Shown here: positions 1 to 11,340 of the stretch, piece after piece | Numbering within the stretch: position 1 is the stretch's first letter | Layout of the letters: every line of letters starts with the position of its first letter | Source of the DNA: Ornithodoros turicata | Taxonomy: Eukaryota > Arthropoda > Arachnida > Ixodida > Argasidae | Assembly: GCF_037126465.1 (NCBI RefSeq) | Contig: NC_088202.1 | Span: 86,222,160 to 86,286,159, forward strand | DNA length: 64,000 nt | Reading direction: 5' to 3' | Program-made: the position numbers and the translations under genes | Notes under the pieces: model-generated | Told to the model about the DNA's origin: nothing | Database searches by the model: none | What the model saw: only the letters and a program-made list of their open reading frames with translations

Positions 1-2099
1 ACTATGAAGATAGCACCCAGGTCCAAGAACGATTACATGGCTATCAAAAACAGCCTGATGGTGACGCACTCCATGTGTAGCAAGAGGTGGAGACGAGGTG
101 AAATAGCTTCGAGAGTCAATGAGTGTGGACTTCGCTTCTCACGGTATGCTTATCGATGGACTCACAGTATCCCAGTGGAAGTAGGTCAAAAGGTATATTG
201 AGATGCCCTCGAACCTTTGGCAGAGGCCGCAAGCACTGCCGAAAGACCTGAATACTCTACTTTGTTTACCCATTTTCTACCGCATTTCTGTACACCCGAA
301 ACGTTCAGTTGAAAAATAAATCTTTAGCCTTGCTCAGAATCTTATCAAAATAATAAAGACAGCATTTTGAGACTACCAACTATACGAGGGATGCTCCGAA
401 AATAATATCTCGTATTTTTAATATGAAAAGTACAATAGGTATACAGTGATACCAATAAATAGAACAAGTCTTTTCAACAAAATTCACGTAGTCACCGTTC
501 GTTAGTCACGTTCGTAAAAATCAACGACAACAGAGTTAAATTTTCCAAAGCGAGATATTCGAAATGGCTTTTGACTTCGAGGCTCTCGTTGCTCGCTTCC
601 GTTCCAGTCGATTTCGAAACTATAGCGTCACTTAATTCCTCGCGGACCACTGACCACGGTATCGAAAATCCCACGCGAAATACTGGTGCAGTTTCACTGT
701 TATTCGACGGACTATGACAAGAGCAGGCGACGGATATTGCGGGCATGCCGGAATTCCCTCTCTGGAAAAGCGAGGAAACTTCATTCTGTAACCGGCCACT
801 GATGGCACGCCTTTGAGAAAAGGAATGCCGCGGCCGTCTCATAGAGTCACGGGTTGTCTGGACGGCGCCTTCCCTCGTCTGCGCGCCGCCCTCTCATTCA
901 TTCGCTTACGTAGTGACGTCACGGCGCTGGAGCTTGTGCAGCCGCGGAGGCGGCGCTGATCTTTAAAATCCGTTTAATTAATATCTAAGAACTTTTGGAA
1001 CGAAAAAATTAGCCAGGTAGACTGTTGGTCGATGCCGAACACAGTGGTCGCTTTAAAGACGCTTGTGGAGCGGGAGGAGAGCGAACATCGCGAGAGTGTC
1101 TGTGGGGGGGCTTCCCTTCGCCTCAGGTACAACCCAACTGACGCGACGCGGCTTCACCGATGCTTTTCCCCGCCTTAAATTGTGACCCGTTGTTTGTACA
1201 ACAGTTCCCGATAACATCAATACCATACTACAATGGTTCCGAACTTACATTATTGGAGGGAACCCGTCACTGTGCCAGCACGACCTCGGGGAACTTACTA
1301 CACTGGGGCAACTGTGTAGAAGTGGGTAAGACGAACTAGATGTCGTACAAGTAGAACATTTTTGTTTTCTATAACAGATTAATTAATTGTTTGGTCACAA
1401 GGTGTCACTTGAGGTTTGCCGGATTCATTCAACTGTTTCACAATACTTCCCCGCAGATAACGCGTTTTGGATCGCGACTGATGTTCGTAAATCTCCAGTC
1501 TATGCAGGAGAGTAGCTCGGAATTTTCTCCGAAGTAGCTCCGACACTCCAAGTGCCTGTAATAGAAACACAAGAGAAAGGGAAAAGCGTGGAGCGGAGAA
1601 ATTGTGGGGGGTGAGTTGCGGATTGAGCAACCAATGAAGACGACAGCTGCTGGCTCTACTATTTGCATGACTGTCAGCCGCTCAACCTGGTCCTACGATC
1701 TCGATGTCAATCCCAATGCCAACGATCAAATTTCGAGCGCGATAACAAGGCTGCCCGAGATTAGCGCAAATCCCCCCCCAAAAAATTTCAGTTGCAGTTA
1801 TCTTCATTGTACACAATGTGCTCAATGTCCACTGCACCGTCTGTGCTGGGAAAGCAACACTCCCTGAAAGTGCATTGCTTCTGTGGCTGTAATAACAGCT
1901 CCTTACGCACATTTTGTGCTGCACCTGCAAAGAGGCGGTAACAGGCAAGGTTAGCACCTTTTTACACCCTTTCGTCAGCCGCTATGTTAACTTAGGTGGT
2001 AACTACAGAAGTTACCATCTCTTCACACCCCTTTTTTCTGAGAGTGCACTCGCGGGTGCTGAACAATATGCTGCTCGCGGAACCTCATGACACGGATCG
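1..2099. other. AT-rich intergenic or intronic DNA, no gene recognised
   Basis: Open frames here are short, overlap on both strands and show no recognisable domain. A GC-rich patch at about 845-960 contains a palindromic TGACGTCA element (about 914-921) and could be a promoter fragment or part of a GC-rich repeat. I see no start, splice or coding pattern that supports a gene. Confidence 0.5.
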
Positions 2100-2109
2100 C
2101 GAAACCCTA

Positions 2110-3640
2110 GTTTAGAAACACTGTCATACTATATTGTTCGATCTTCCCAAACACCTGCATGTCATCCGCGTGTTATAAACACTCAGTGTTTCACCTTCCG
2201 CAGCATATCATTTACAAATGCAATAAAGAGCAGGGATGTTTGACCCCTGTGGTATACTCTTGAGGCACATTCATAAGATGTTGAAAACACACATCCGACG
2301 TGTACAAGATCACCCTGAGGGGACACTGGAGAACCATGCCACGGGGTTTAGCAATACAACATGTGGAGAGTTTTTGCACAATAAGTAGATACATGATTCA
2401 CGTTGTCAAAGGTGCGTGACATATAACGCAACATTTCATCTACCTGTCCACGACTCTCAACACAATAATACACAATACTTCATAAAAGTACGAAGGTTAG
2501 TTTCGATGGTCATTCCTTTTGGACGCGTCCATGTTGTGCATTATTGATATTTTGTTCCATGAAAATGTACAGTCATTTATACGCTACTGTATCAAATATT
2601 TTCTAAACGTCGGAGTAAACGATTGAGTGATCGTTAGTTTTATCCCTTTTTCTCTCTCTCAAATGCACTGCTAAAGGTGCGGTTTCGGGAGGGGTTTGAA
2701 CCCCCCCCCCCCCCACACACACACAAACCTCCCCTCTGGCTACGCCACTGTCTGGGAACGCACAGCTGCACAGCAAAAACGGAAACGAACAAATGTACCA
2801 GCACACCCTTTGAGCAGAAAACTTCGAATAAGATCGTATCCAGTAAGTGAGCTTCGACTTCAGTTTAAATGTGCATACATAATACACTCATGCGGCCTAC
2901 ATTCAAAAAGTCTGTGTTGCATCCGGGAACAGTCAATGACTTTGTTTAATCACGTACATTAGAGGAACGCGTGGAAGGGATGTGATTCTTAAAATTATCC
3001 GCAGCCTCATTAGAAGGTCATTATGATAGCGTCCGTCAATACGCAAGATACTTACGCGGAAGATGATGTGGGTAACTTCTTTGAGTACCGCCAGAAATAT
3101 ATAGGATGAGATCTCAAACTTTTCTCCGCAGTCCTAGCATACATTTTGTGATCGTAATGATAGCGCTTTTTGCACAAAGTTCGATAAGCTTCGAACTTTT
3201 CAGTTACTGAAGACGAGTTTTTCTGAACTTCCTGTGTCATTGAAGATTTTTACGTAGACACGTTCTTAGTTTCATTGAAAACCAGGGGGGTACTTAACCT
3301 TCCTGGGGACAGAGGCGGGTATGCACTTTTGCATACTATCCAAAACAATATGAACAAAATGGTTAACTGCATCATTAACTCTGTATTACTACAGCAATCA
3401 CAGTTCTCAAAACGGCGTACAAAGTCAGGTAATCTCCAGAATTGTATAGCACGAAGCACATCCGGAGAGGTCGTTCGTCATGGTACGTAAACAGTGACAT
3501 TCAAAGGTGGGTGGTGTTTATCAATTCGCACCAGTTGGACCGCTAACTCAACATTGAGGTGGCTATCTTTAGAGATCACAAGGTCTAGCAAATTGTTGGC
3601 GATAGTCACATTCGGGTTGAATTTATAAAGGCCCCCAAGC
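2110..3640 (-). pseudogene. Decayed non-LTR retrotransposon (CR1/jockey-like), endonuclease to RT
   Basis: Read on the minus strand, pieces of one ORF2 occur in the expected order. At about 3630-3510 a frame gives NNLLDLVISKDS followed by RIDKHHPPL, the end of an endonuclease/exonuclease/phosphatase (EEP) domain. At about 3460-3050 the linker follows, with a frame ending FWRYSKKLPTSSS, which matches the FWxYxK linker typical of these elements. At about 2460-2150 a broken reverse transcriptase follows: FDNVNH, NVPQ, FVND and HADDMQVF, where the catalytic YADD has Y changed to H. Frames shift several times and stops are frequent, so it is dead. A polyC-rich, hAT-like end (2680-2750) lies inside it. 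That it is one element rather than several adjoining remnants is inference. Confidence 0.6.
2680..2750 (-). mobile_element. End of a hAT-like nonautonomous element with a poly-C tract
   Basis: The minus strand from 2750 starts CAGTGGCGTAGCCAG, a CAG-type terminus of the kind found in hAT-like elements, followed by GAGGGGAGG, a (GT)n stretch and a 15-bp G run that pairs with the C run of the other strand. No opposite end was found, so this is probably a truncated copy inserted in the retrotransposon remnant around it. Confidence 0.45.
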
Positions 3641-5550
3641 ACAGTAAGAGATACTCGTATTCAATTCGATTTTTACAAAGCACAGCTCTAATACAAAAGT
3701 ACAAGATGCAAGCGTTGCTACACGACATCGTTGCCCCGATAGCGGACGCCTTTTATCCACTGGGAAAAATAACGAGTCACTCGACTTGCGATGGAATATA
3801 TCGCTTAGAAAACGCAACTGACAACCTCTGCGCTATCGCAAACGGTGCGCGCCTTCACACGAGAGTGCGTCTATCGATTGCCAAATCCTCGGTGCTGCTT
3901 TGATACCCGGCGAAAGTAACGGTCGTGGCAACGACTTCCAAGAAGGGCTTAAGCGCGAGCATCGCGATACAGTATCCCTGCGGGGTTAGAGCGCACGCTT
4001 AAATCCATTAGAGAGTCTTTGAGCAGCATAAGCGACAGTTTGCTGCTGAAGAGGCCCTAATTGGGGCCTCCGGGAACGCGACACGCGTGCTAATTAAATG
4101 GTCCTTGCTGTGGCCCCGCCTAATCACATCACATGCGCCACTCTTCCGTTCTTCCACTCCAGGCTTCGACAACGATACAAGAGATGTCTTCTATCAAATC
4201 GACCTCTCATTTATTCACGCTCTAGGTACTGGGAATACTTCACTATTAAAGGGACATGGATGGAGAGAAAAATATGCCAGGAGAAGTAGAAGTGGGACTC
4301 TAAGTACATATTCGCAAAGAAAGGTCCGACTGAAAAGCGCATTCCTAGTGTGCAGGAAACCTTTCAATCTCGTGGGTGAGAAAAGTTTCTTCCCTCGGCT
4401 GCCAGACAGCGGCGTCACGTCTTAGCCGCGTGTCCACATGCGGCAAATGCGCACGGTAACGCGGTATGCGGAGCGGAAACTTCTTGCCGCGGTGTGGGAA
4501 AAGACGCCTCCGTGTTCCGCATTTCCTCAACCGCGCAATGCACGATTTTTAGCGGCATGTCTAATCAGGTGGTCAATGGAGATTGCGTCGCACTCTTGTT
4601 TTCTTCCGGCCACCCACGCAGTCTGAAGCACGTTGACAGCATAATCTGCGTCGATATCTTGAAAGCCGCGGAAACCGCAGGCTGTAGCGTTGCTGGGTGT
4701 AAAGCACTCTTTCTTGCCGCCCAGCAGCAGCCCATAGGTGGTTTCCGTGCATGTGTACTGCATGTGAGTACGAGCCCTTATGCCCAACAATGAGGCGAGC
4801 ACGTCTTCTTTCTTCTTTTTACGGCTGTATTTGACGCCGCCGGTCCCGCATCCGACACAATGCAGTCGACCACTCATCTTGCTTCCTCGCCTTAATAGAC
4901 GAACCTCGGCAGCCAATAAAAGTGCTCGATGATCTTACATCACAGCACGCCAGAAGCCGCCAATGTTCCGCTAGCACCAGCATTCCTGTACATGATCTGA
5001 GTCGCAGAAAAGCCGCATTGTACAACTCGTGCAGCACTGCATGGAAGACGTGGAGCAGGTGCACTTTATACGCTTCACGTCCAGCCAGCAATCTCTTACA
5101 GGCGCCCTGGATAAGCTGGACCGTCGACTAATCTACGAATAGATACGACTAGATTAGCAAAGACAATTCGCACGTTGCGCCATGGTACGCGCTTTTCGAA
5201 AGACATACCAGGTACTGCGAAGATTTTTTTAGACTGAGGGCTCACAATATCCCAAGAGAGTATAGCTGTCTACATCGGAGCTGCCAACGTCCCTATCTCT
5301 TACTCGTCTATTAAAGACGGAAGGATGGGACGTCTCTCTTTCTATAATGGCGAATTGGGCTGCCCGATGATCGAGTCGGTATACATGGCGGCACGAAGGA
5401 AACGTCCGTGAGAATTTTACGCACCTAATGCATCGAAGCACCTCAGCCTCGCTGGCTCTGCTTCGTCGCACGTATACAACCATGTGGCGAATTCACCTTA
5501 CTTGCCTATAATGAAAGGCGCGACCGAAACGCGGTGATACGAAAAGATGG
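3641..5550. other. Unique-looking DNA, no gene recognised
   Basis: No recognisable protein. The GC-richer stretch 4380-5130 has overlapping open frames of 90-129 codons on both strands, but none shows a domain, splice signals or biased codon use. A palindromic GC-rich block (about 4420-4550, words like GCGGAGCGGAAAC) looks repeat-like. Confidence 0.4.
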
Positions 5551-5559
5551 GGTATGGAT

Positions 5560-5730
5560 TGATCCCGGACACTGGACAAGGGACACTGGAGCACCAGCCA
5601 ACCAGTAGTGTTTGAGATCAATCATTCTGGTGGTGTTGAGCCCAATGAAATGCACACTCTCTAACAGCTTAACATTTAATTGCACGCTCATTTCCGTGAA
5701 TGCCAACATGAGCTACAGGCTCGTATCATG
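5560..5730 (-). pseudogene. RNase H scrap of a non-LTR retrotransposon
   Basis: The minus strand near 5715-5680 reads AHVGIHGNERA, matching the RNase H signature HxGIxGNExAD found at the end of ORF2 in I/R1/jockey-type elements. Flanking frames are broken and I cannot extend the match confidently. It is on the same strand as, but about 2 kb upstream of, the remnant at 2.1-3.6 kb, and may be a separate element. Confidence 0.35.
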
Positions 5731-6696
5731 CGAGGTGCTGGCATTGTGAGAGTTTCTTCACAAGCCAAATACAGTGAAAATAATAGTAACAACGATATCT
5801 GCCAGCTTCTAAATCCGAGTTTTAATGATGATGTTTTGTCAAGCGCATATGCCTCACCTAAATAAAGACACGAAACATCAGAACAGCACGCAGGATGATG
5901 TGTCTGCACATCCTTTCTGTTTTCTCGCAGTTGGTTTAGAATGGCAGTCACGTTCTCCGTACTTCTGCGACGACCATCACCAAACGAAGTACTCCAGAAT
6001 GATGCGGCTGTCTGCCTCAAAACTGGCCTACGTGTGCAGTATTCGCTGCGTAACTTTTAATCGCCACAGAAACTGGTCAAGAGTCTCGCTAATACACTGA
6101 CAACAAAGTTCGCCGAGTGGACCCACTCGAGAAAGACTGCAATTAACACTGCTTTTTAGGGTCGAACCCGGACATGAATGCCAAATAAAACTCACACATA
6201 GAGATGTGCTAAAAGGATGTATTTTCGCTGAGCATAAAAGAATTATGCAAGCGAGTTGGTGTAAACATGACGTACGCAGCATACCCTTGAGTTCAGTTTT
6301 CCTTTCTTTTTTTTCTTAATAAACATATACCCCCCCCCCTTGAATTAGGCTGAAACGAATGCACAAAACCAGCAATGCGAAGTGTTCTGATCTCAACGCC
6401 GTTTGCAGAGTAGACGTTTAATCAGACAGCAAACTTGGTGTAAATACATAGCGATACATAATTGATAACTTGAATATGCATGAATACGTATAAACACACT
6501 CGTAAAAAGACTGTGCACGAACACAAGTGAGAGCCGAGGTGGCCTCGATGCACGTAATATAGCGAGTGAACCTTTGCTCGGCGACCCAAGCGCACGGCTC
6601 AAATATCTGGGCCATTTGGACCTTCGAAGCGAAGAGGCCCGTTTTGGGGGCGTCGGAAAGAATGTATGCAGGCAATGGGCAGACAGGCCATAGGTA

Positions 6697-6944
6697 CACT
6701 CTTAAAAATAAACTTCACCGCATAGCACACTCCTAGCCAACCATAACCTCGAATGATATCGTTATCTGCCCTGATTTGTGGAAAATGGGAGGTGTACGCC
6801 TTTTCTGTGACAATTATGAACAGCATAAGTGTTACAAAAAGGCGTACGCCTCCCGTTTCCAACAAATCAGGGCAGATAACGATATCATTCGAGGTTATAG
6901 TTGGCTAGGAGCGTGCTATGCGGTGAAGTTCATTTTTAAGAGTG
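6697..6944. mobile_element. MITE, family 1 (TIR CACTCTTAAA), complete
   Basis: A 248-bp foldback element. It begins CACTCTTAAAAATA, ends TTTTTAAGAGTG, and has TA on both sides (6695-6696 and 6945-6946), as expected for a TA target-site duplication of Tc1/mariner-type elements. The two arms pair along their length. Each contains AACTTCACCGCATAGCAC at the outside and the GGCGTACGCCT core at the inside, around a short loop (AATTATGAACAGCATAAG). It has no coding capacity, so an autonomous partner elsewhere must have moved it. Confidence 0.85.
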
Positions 6945-6950
6945 TAGGAG

Positions 6951-7153
6951 TTGGCTCAGAGCTTGTTATGCCGTCAAGTTCTGTTTTTAGATTTTACACG
7001 ATGTGTTAGTATGCAATAAATACAGACGATAGTAAATAGAATGTAATACGAATAAAATTGAGATATATAGTAATGTAAATTGATAAATAAACATACATAT
7101 AATGTGTTGTTGTTTCGTTACAGATAACAGAAAAGTGGCGGAAAGAAAAGAAC
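6951..7153. repeat. Copy 1 of a 200-bp direct repeat
   Basis: This segment starts GGCTCAGAGCTTGTTATG and recurs almost unchanged at 13569-13775, 6.6 kb away, in the same orientation. It begins with the right end of a family 2 MITE (GTTCTGTTTTTAGA) and continues into AT-rich sequence with no repeat character of its own. This suggests a MITE end plus flank that was copied as a block. Confidence 0.7.
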
Positions 7154-7155
7154 TA

Positions 7156-7324
7156 CACTCTTAAAAATGAATTTCACCGCATAGCACACTCCTAGCCAAC
7201 CATAACCTCGAATGACATCGTTATCTGCCCTGATTTGTGGAAAATGGGAGGTGTACGCCTTTTCTGTGACAATTATGAACAGCATAAGTGTCACAAAAAG
7301 GCGTACGCCTCCCGTTTTCCACAG
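7156..7324. mobile_element. MITE, family 1, truncated at its right arm
   Basis: The left arm and loop are nearly identical to the copy at 6697-6944, but the element stops inside the right arm just after CCCGTTTTCC. From 7325 the sequence switches to a fragment of the foldback element seen at 29968-30823 (ATATTCAGGAACTATCC), so a rearrangement or insertion joined the two here. Confidence 0.7.
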
Positions 7325-7381
7325 GGATATTCAGGAACTATCCAATCGAAAAAAAAAATAGCCGAACATCATGCTCTACGG
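7325..7381. repeat. Fragment of foldback element family C
   Basis: GGATATTCAGGA through CATCATGCTCTACGGA matches 30225-30270 inside the foldback element at 29968-30823 with a few differences. Only about 57 bp are present. Confidence 0.55.
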
Positions 7382-7605
7382 AGGTAGAGCCCTGCACGGG
7401 CCGACTTTTCCGGGCCCGACCCGTCCCGGGCGCATCGAAAAATGGCCCGGCCCGGCCCTACCCGGGCCCGGACCTTCATATTTTTATGCGGCCCGACCCG
7501 GCCCGGCTCGGTGACCCAGTGACTAGAGCCCGGCCCGGTCCAGAATCTAAGCAAATAGAGCCCGGCCCGGCCCGGCCCGGTGACCCGGCGAGTAGATCCC
7601 GGCAT
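7382..7605. repeat. Word-rich GC block (CCCGGCCCGG)
   Basis: A degenerate array of the word GGCCCG runs across about 220 bp, starting AGCCCTGCACGGGCC. A shorter, more diverged block of the same word occurs at 34020-34165. The unit length is irregular, so it is not a simple satellite. It may be the subterminal part of a nonautonomous DNA transposon. Confidence 0.6.
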
Positions 7606-7962
7606 AGTATTTCCAGCCGCGACGTACGCGTTTCTGGCGATTATCAAACAAATTTATCAGTAAATTTATAAGGAGAGAAGACAAACATACAAGTGATAGC
7701 GGTTTAACACCATAACCGCACCAGACCAAATTAAATCCAGAACGTGCGCGGGCATGGGCGTTATCGTTACACTGTCAAGATTTAGCGGAGGTAGAGGATG
7801 CTGTCGACAAACTCCTTCTCCCAGTCCATACCCCTCTCACCAAGCTTTGCCAAGTGATTGTGAAATACGTGAGGAGTGACGAGCAATGTAAAGTGGCTTT
7901 CAGAATGTTCTAGACGGTCGAATCATATGCCTAATGCAGTATCCCTTGCTTGGCTTGATGAT

Positions 7963-8758
7963 GGCAACTGAATTTGCCATCTTGCAAATATATTTTAATT
8001 TGCTTTTAATTAAAAGAAATTGAATTTCTTTAATTGGACTTCAGAATTTCCCAAGTCAACCTCGCGTTTTTTTAGAGAAGTTTTTTAGAGAGCCCGCAGT
8101 GAACTTAATCAGATCCACCAAGAAATCCGCTCGATATTGCAAATGGAACTGCCCACAAAAAGTCCCGAAATTGAGGCTTCAAAGTTTCGGGTATTGAACG
8201 GCGCACGAAATCAGACGCAAAGATTCGTGGAGAAGAGGACTCGCTCCTGCCCCCATGAAAGATAGAAGGTCGAAAAAAAAAAAAAACACTGCGGGAAACA
8301 AGAGGCGGAATCATTTTTGTTTGCCGCTTATCAGCGTATGGTGGAATGTCACCCGCCTTGTTATCGGCGCGTCTTGTGCTGCACGCCGGTCCGGCGATAA
8401 ACTGTTCTAGCTTCATGGGGGCAGGAACATGTCCTGCCCTCCGCGCATCTTTGCGACTGATTTGGTGCGCTGTTGAATACCCGAAACTCTGAAGCCTCAA
8501 CTTCGGGACTTTTTTTTGGCAGTTCCATTTGCAATATCGAGCGGATTTCTCGGTGGTTCTGACTAAGTTCGCTACGGGCTCTCTAATTCTGTAAAAAAAA
8601 CGCGAGGTGGACTTGGGAAATTTTGAAGTTCAATTAAAGAAATTCAATTTCTTTTAATTAAAATCAAATGAAAATATTTTTGCAAGATGGCAAATTCAGT
8701 TGCCACACAAGTGCCGTTTACCTCGTAGCCCGAATGACACGTTTTTTGAAACACCCTG
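7963..8758. mobile_element. Foldback element family A, left end missing
   Basis: The two arms are inverted copies: GGCAACTGAATTTGCCATC at 7964 pairs with GATGGCAAATTCAGTTGCC near 8690. The centre carries GCGGAATCATTTTTG and ATGGGGGCAGGA. It ends AAACACCCTGTA, the family terminus, but the first 75 bp or so of the left terminus are absent. It has no gene. Copies of the same family are at 11484-12372 and 28739-29672. Confidence 0.8.
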
Positions 8759-9299
8759 TATAGTTGAACATGAAGGGGCAGAACACGAAGCTTTATTTCC
8801 AAAATGTTCTCCTTTTTTGCCTGGCTTGAAAGCGCGCTAACAGCCTCTAAGAAGACCAACAAACTAAAAAAACGAGTAATATCAGCCTCGGTGAATATAG
8901 AATATTTCGTCAGGAGAAGTAACGAAGGATGTGGACAGTTCCACCTGAATCTTTGCACGAGGAACCAGAAAATGGAGAGCGAACGTCAAATGTACATGGG
9001 AAACACCGAAAGTCTTCTTAGCGTTTGGAAGTCAATATACTATACTTGTAGAACGTCTAGCTCTTAACGTTCTCATCACGACACATGCAGCGGTATTTTC
9101 CCCTGGATTTTGTTGAAGCACTGTGCAGTTTCTCCGAAAAGCGACACAGAGCTGCCGGGGGAGTTCCTAGTCTTCTGTGCCAATTCCTCCATTATCTACC
9201 ATTACTTAGATGCTATAAAGCAGCCAACAACTGAAAAATAGAGCAGACGTTTGCGTCATTCCATATGAAACTCTCTTCATGGCGTGCAGTTCGAGTATA

Positions 9300-9840
9300 C
9301 ACTCTAAAAACGGAACTTCACCCCATAGCACGCTGTGCGCCAACCATTGCCACGAATGATAGCGTTATCGCTTCTGATTGGAAGAGAGAGGGGGCGTACG
9401 CCTTTTTGTGGCAATTTGGATATATGAAAATTTCCACAAAAAGGCGTACACCCCCCTTCGTACAACCCCCACCGCACAGCACGCTGTGCACCAACCACTA
9501 CCAGGAATGATAGCGTTATCGCTTCTGATTCGATGAGAGAGGGGGCGTACGCCTTTTTGTGGCAATTTGGATATATGAAAATTTCCACAAAAAGGCGTAC
9601 ACCCCCCCCCCCCCCCGCACAGCACGCTGTGCGCCAACCATTGCCAGGAATGATAGGGTTATCGCTTCTGATTCGAGGACAGACGGAGGCGTACGCCTTT
9701 TTGTGTCAATTATCATGTACCCAAATTGACACAAAAAGGCGTACGCCCCCTCTCGCTTCGAATCAGAAGCGATGACCCTATCACTCGTGTCAATGGTTGG
9801 CGCAGAGCCTGCTATGCGGTGAAGTTCAGTTTTTAGAATG
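9300..9840. mobile_element. MITE, family 2, with tandemly amplified arms
   Basis: It starts CACTCTAAAAACGGAACTTC and ends GTTCAGTTTTTAGAATG, like other family 2 copies, but is 541 bp instead of about 220. The segment from the CATAGCACGCTGTGC box to the GGCGTAC core and loop occurs three times in tandem, starting at about 9322, 9472 and 9617 (units of about 145-150 bp). Only the last unit is followed by a full right arm. The units end in C runs of increasing length. Confidence 0.75.
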
Positions 9841-10105
9841 TAGTCGTATTAACTGGCTTCTTATTTTGTCATTTTTTTGTACTATAGACCCATATTGTTG
9901 GGCACATAGTAATTTTAATACTGGCGTATCACAAAGTTCAACCTTTTTTTCGTTGGTTCCTCCTTCCTCTTTGTTCTTGAACGCAAATATCTAAAACATA
10001 ATCGGCAAATGGTTCGAGCTTGTAGGATACACCGCATTTAGGAAAAAGAAAAGAGAAAAAAAGGAGACATGTGCCCAATAAAAGATCAAACGGATCTAAA
10101 AAGCC

Positions 10106-10298
10106 CACGCTCTAAAAACAGAACTTCACCACATAGCACTGTGAAGGCCAACCATTGCACAGAATGATACCGTTATCACTCCCGATTTGTGGAAAGCGCG
10201 GGGCGTACACCTTCTTGCGGCAATTAACATAACTGCATAAATGTCCCGAAATGGTGTACGCCTCCCGTTTTTAACCACCACCAACTGTTTTGAGAGTG
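10106..10298. mobile_element. MITE, family 2-like, diverged
   Basis: It starts CACGCTCTAAAAACAG and ends TGAGAGTG. The internal box AACTTCACCACATAGCAC and both GTAC-containing cores are present, and the arms are diverged from each other. It has no coding sequence. Confidence 0.65.
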
Positions 10299-10365
10299 CA
10301 ATGAGCCGTTGTTCTTTTCTTGTTATTTATCCGCGTAATTTCGAAAGGAGTACGTTTATTTAAGA

Positions 10366-10404
10366 TGTTGATGATGATGATGATGATGATGATGGTGATG
10401 ATAG
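10366..10404. repeat. (GAT)n microsatellite
   Basis: About 12 GAT units with one interruption. Confidence 0.9.
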
Positions 10405-11340
10405 TAGAAAAATAAATCGTACCTTCTACATGTTTCAGAATAGAGTCGTTTGTCAATAAATGGAATCCGTAGAGGAAATAATGAATGTGGCCGAATTATC
10501 TCGGTCATTACACATAGCGCTGAGAGAAGCTTTTTGGTGACCAACGTATTGACCTTACAGTGGATGACGTAGATAATATTGGGTGAATAACAAGCAAGAT
10601 TTGTGTTGGCTCGACGTAAAGCTCGCCCCTGTCTTCTGTTCAATTTCCATTAGCTTGGATACCCGGCATCTACATTCATTGCATATACAGGTAACATACC
10701 ATTGTTTGATTTATTTTCGAGTTCACAATTAACTAAGCTGTCTTGGTCAAGTGTCACTCTCTTTGTAACATTACACGTGTTCATGCTCGATACTAACAAT
10801 CACTACAACGGAAATGTCTGTCATAAAGCGTTCAAAGTGTTCTGCAACGGTGGTCTACTTAACATATAGCGATACTAGACCCCGTTCGCAATGCCATACA
10901 CAATCTCGATCGGCACTCGATCATGATCGCGGCTACCCGGATCGACGTACCCACGTCATCCGCACTTGACATTGAGGATCCAGGTATTCATCTGACGCCG
11001 TCCGCCGAGAAAGGGCCACTTCGCCGAAGTGCGTAATCCCGTTCACAAACGGAGGACAAATGTCCGGGATGTTAATGTATAGGTCGCGGTGGTACACTCC
11101 GTACGTAAGGGCGATCAAGATCACAGCCTGATCACGATTGGGAGCGATGTGGATCTTGCGTTAGTGCGAACGGGGTATTAAAGTTGTATGTCAAAGCAAT
11201 GACACAGTACTGGCACAGACTCAACACACACACACACATACACACACACACATAAAGAGACGATGATGAGATGGGGCTGATGCCGACCAGCAGGCTGGAC
11301 GCTGCCCCAAACACACAAAGCACACAAAGCAAGCACAAAG

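Noticed and set aside
4527..4916. 129-codon minus-strand frame as a gene
   Set aside because: No domain, no splice signals, and equally long frames on the other strand.
9300..9840. CRISPR-like or satellite array
   Set aside because: The repeats are 145-150 bp, contain MITE arms and sit between MITE ends. There are no spacers, and the genome is eukaryotic.
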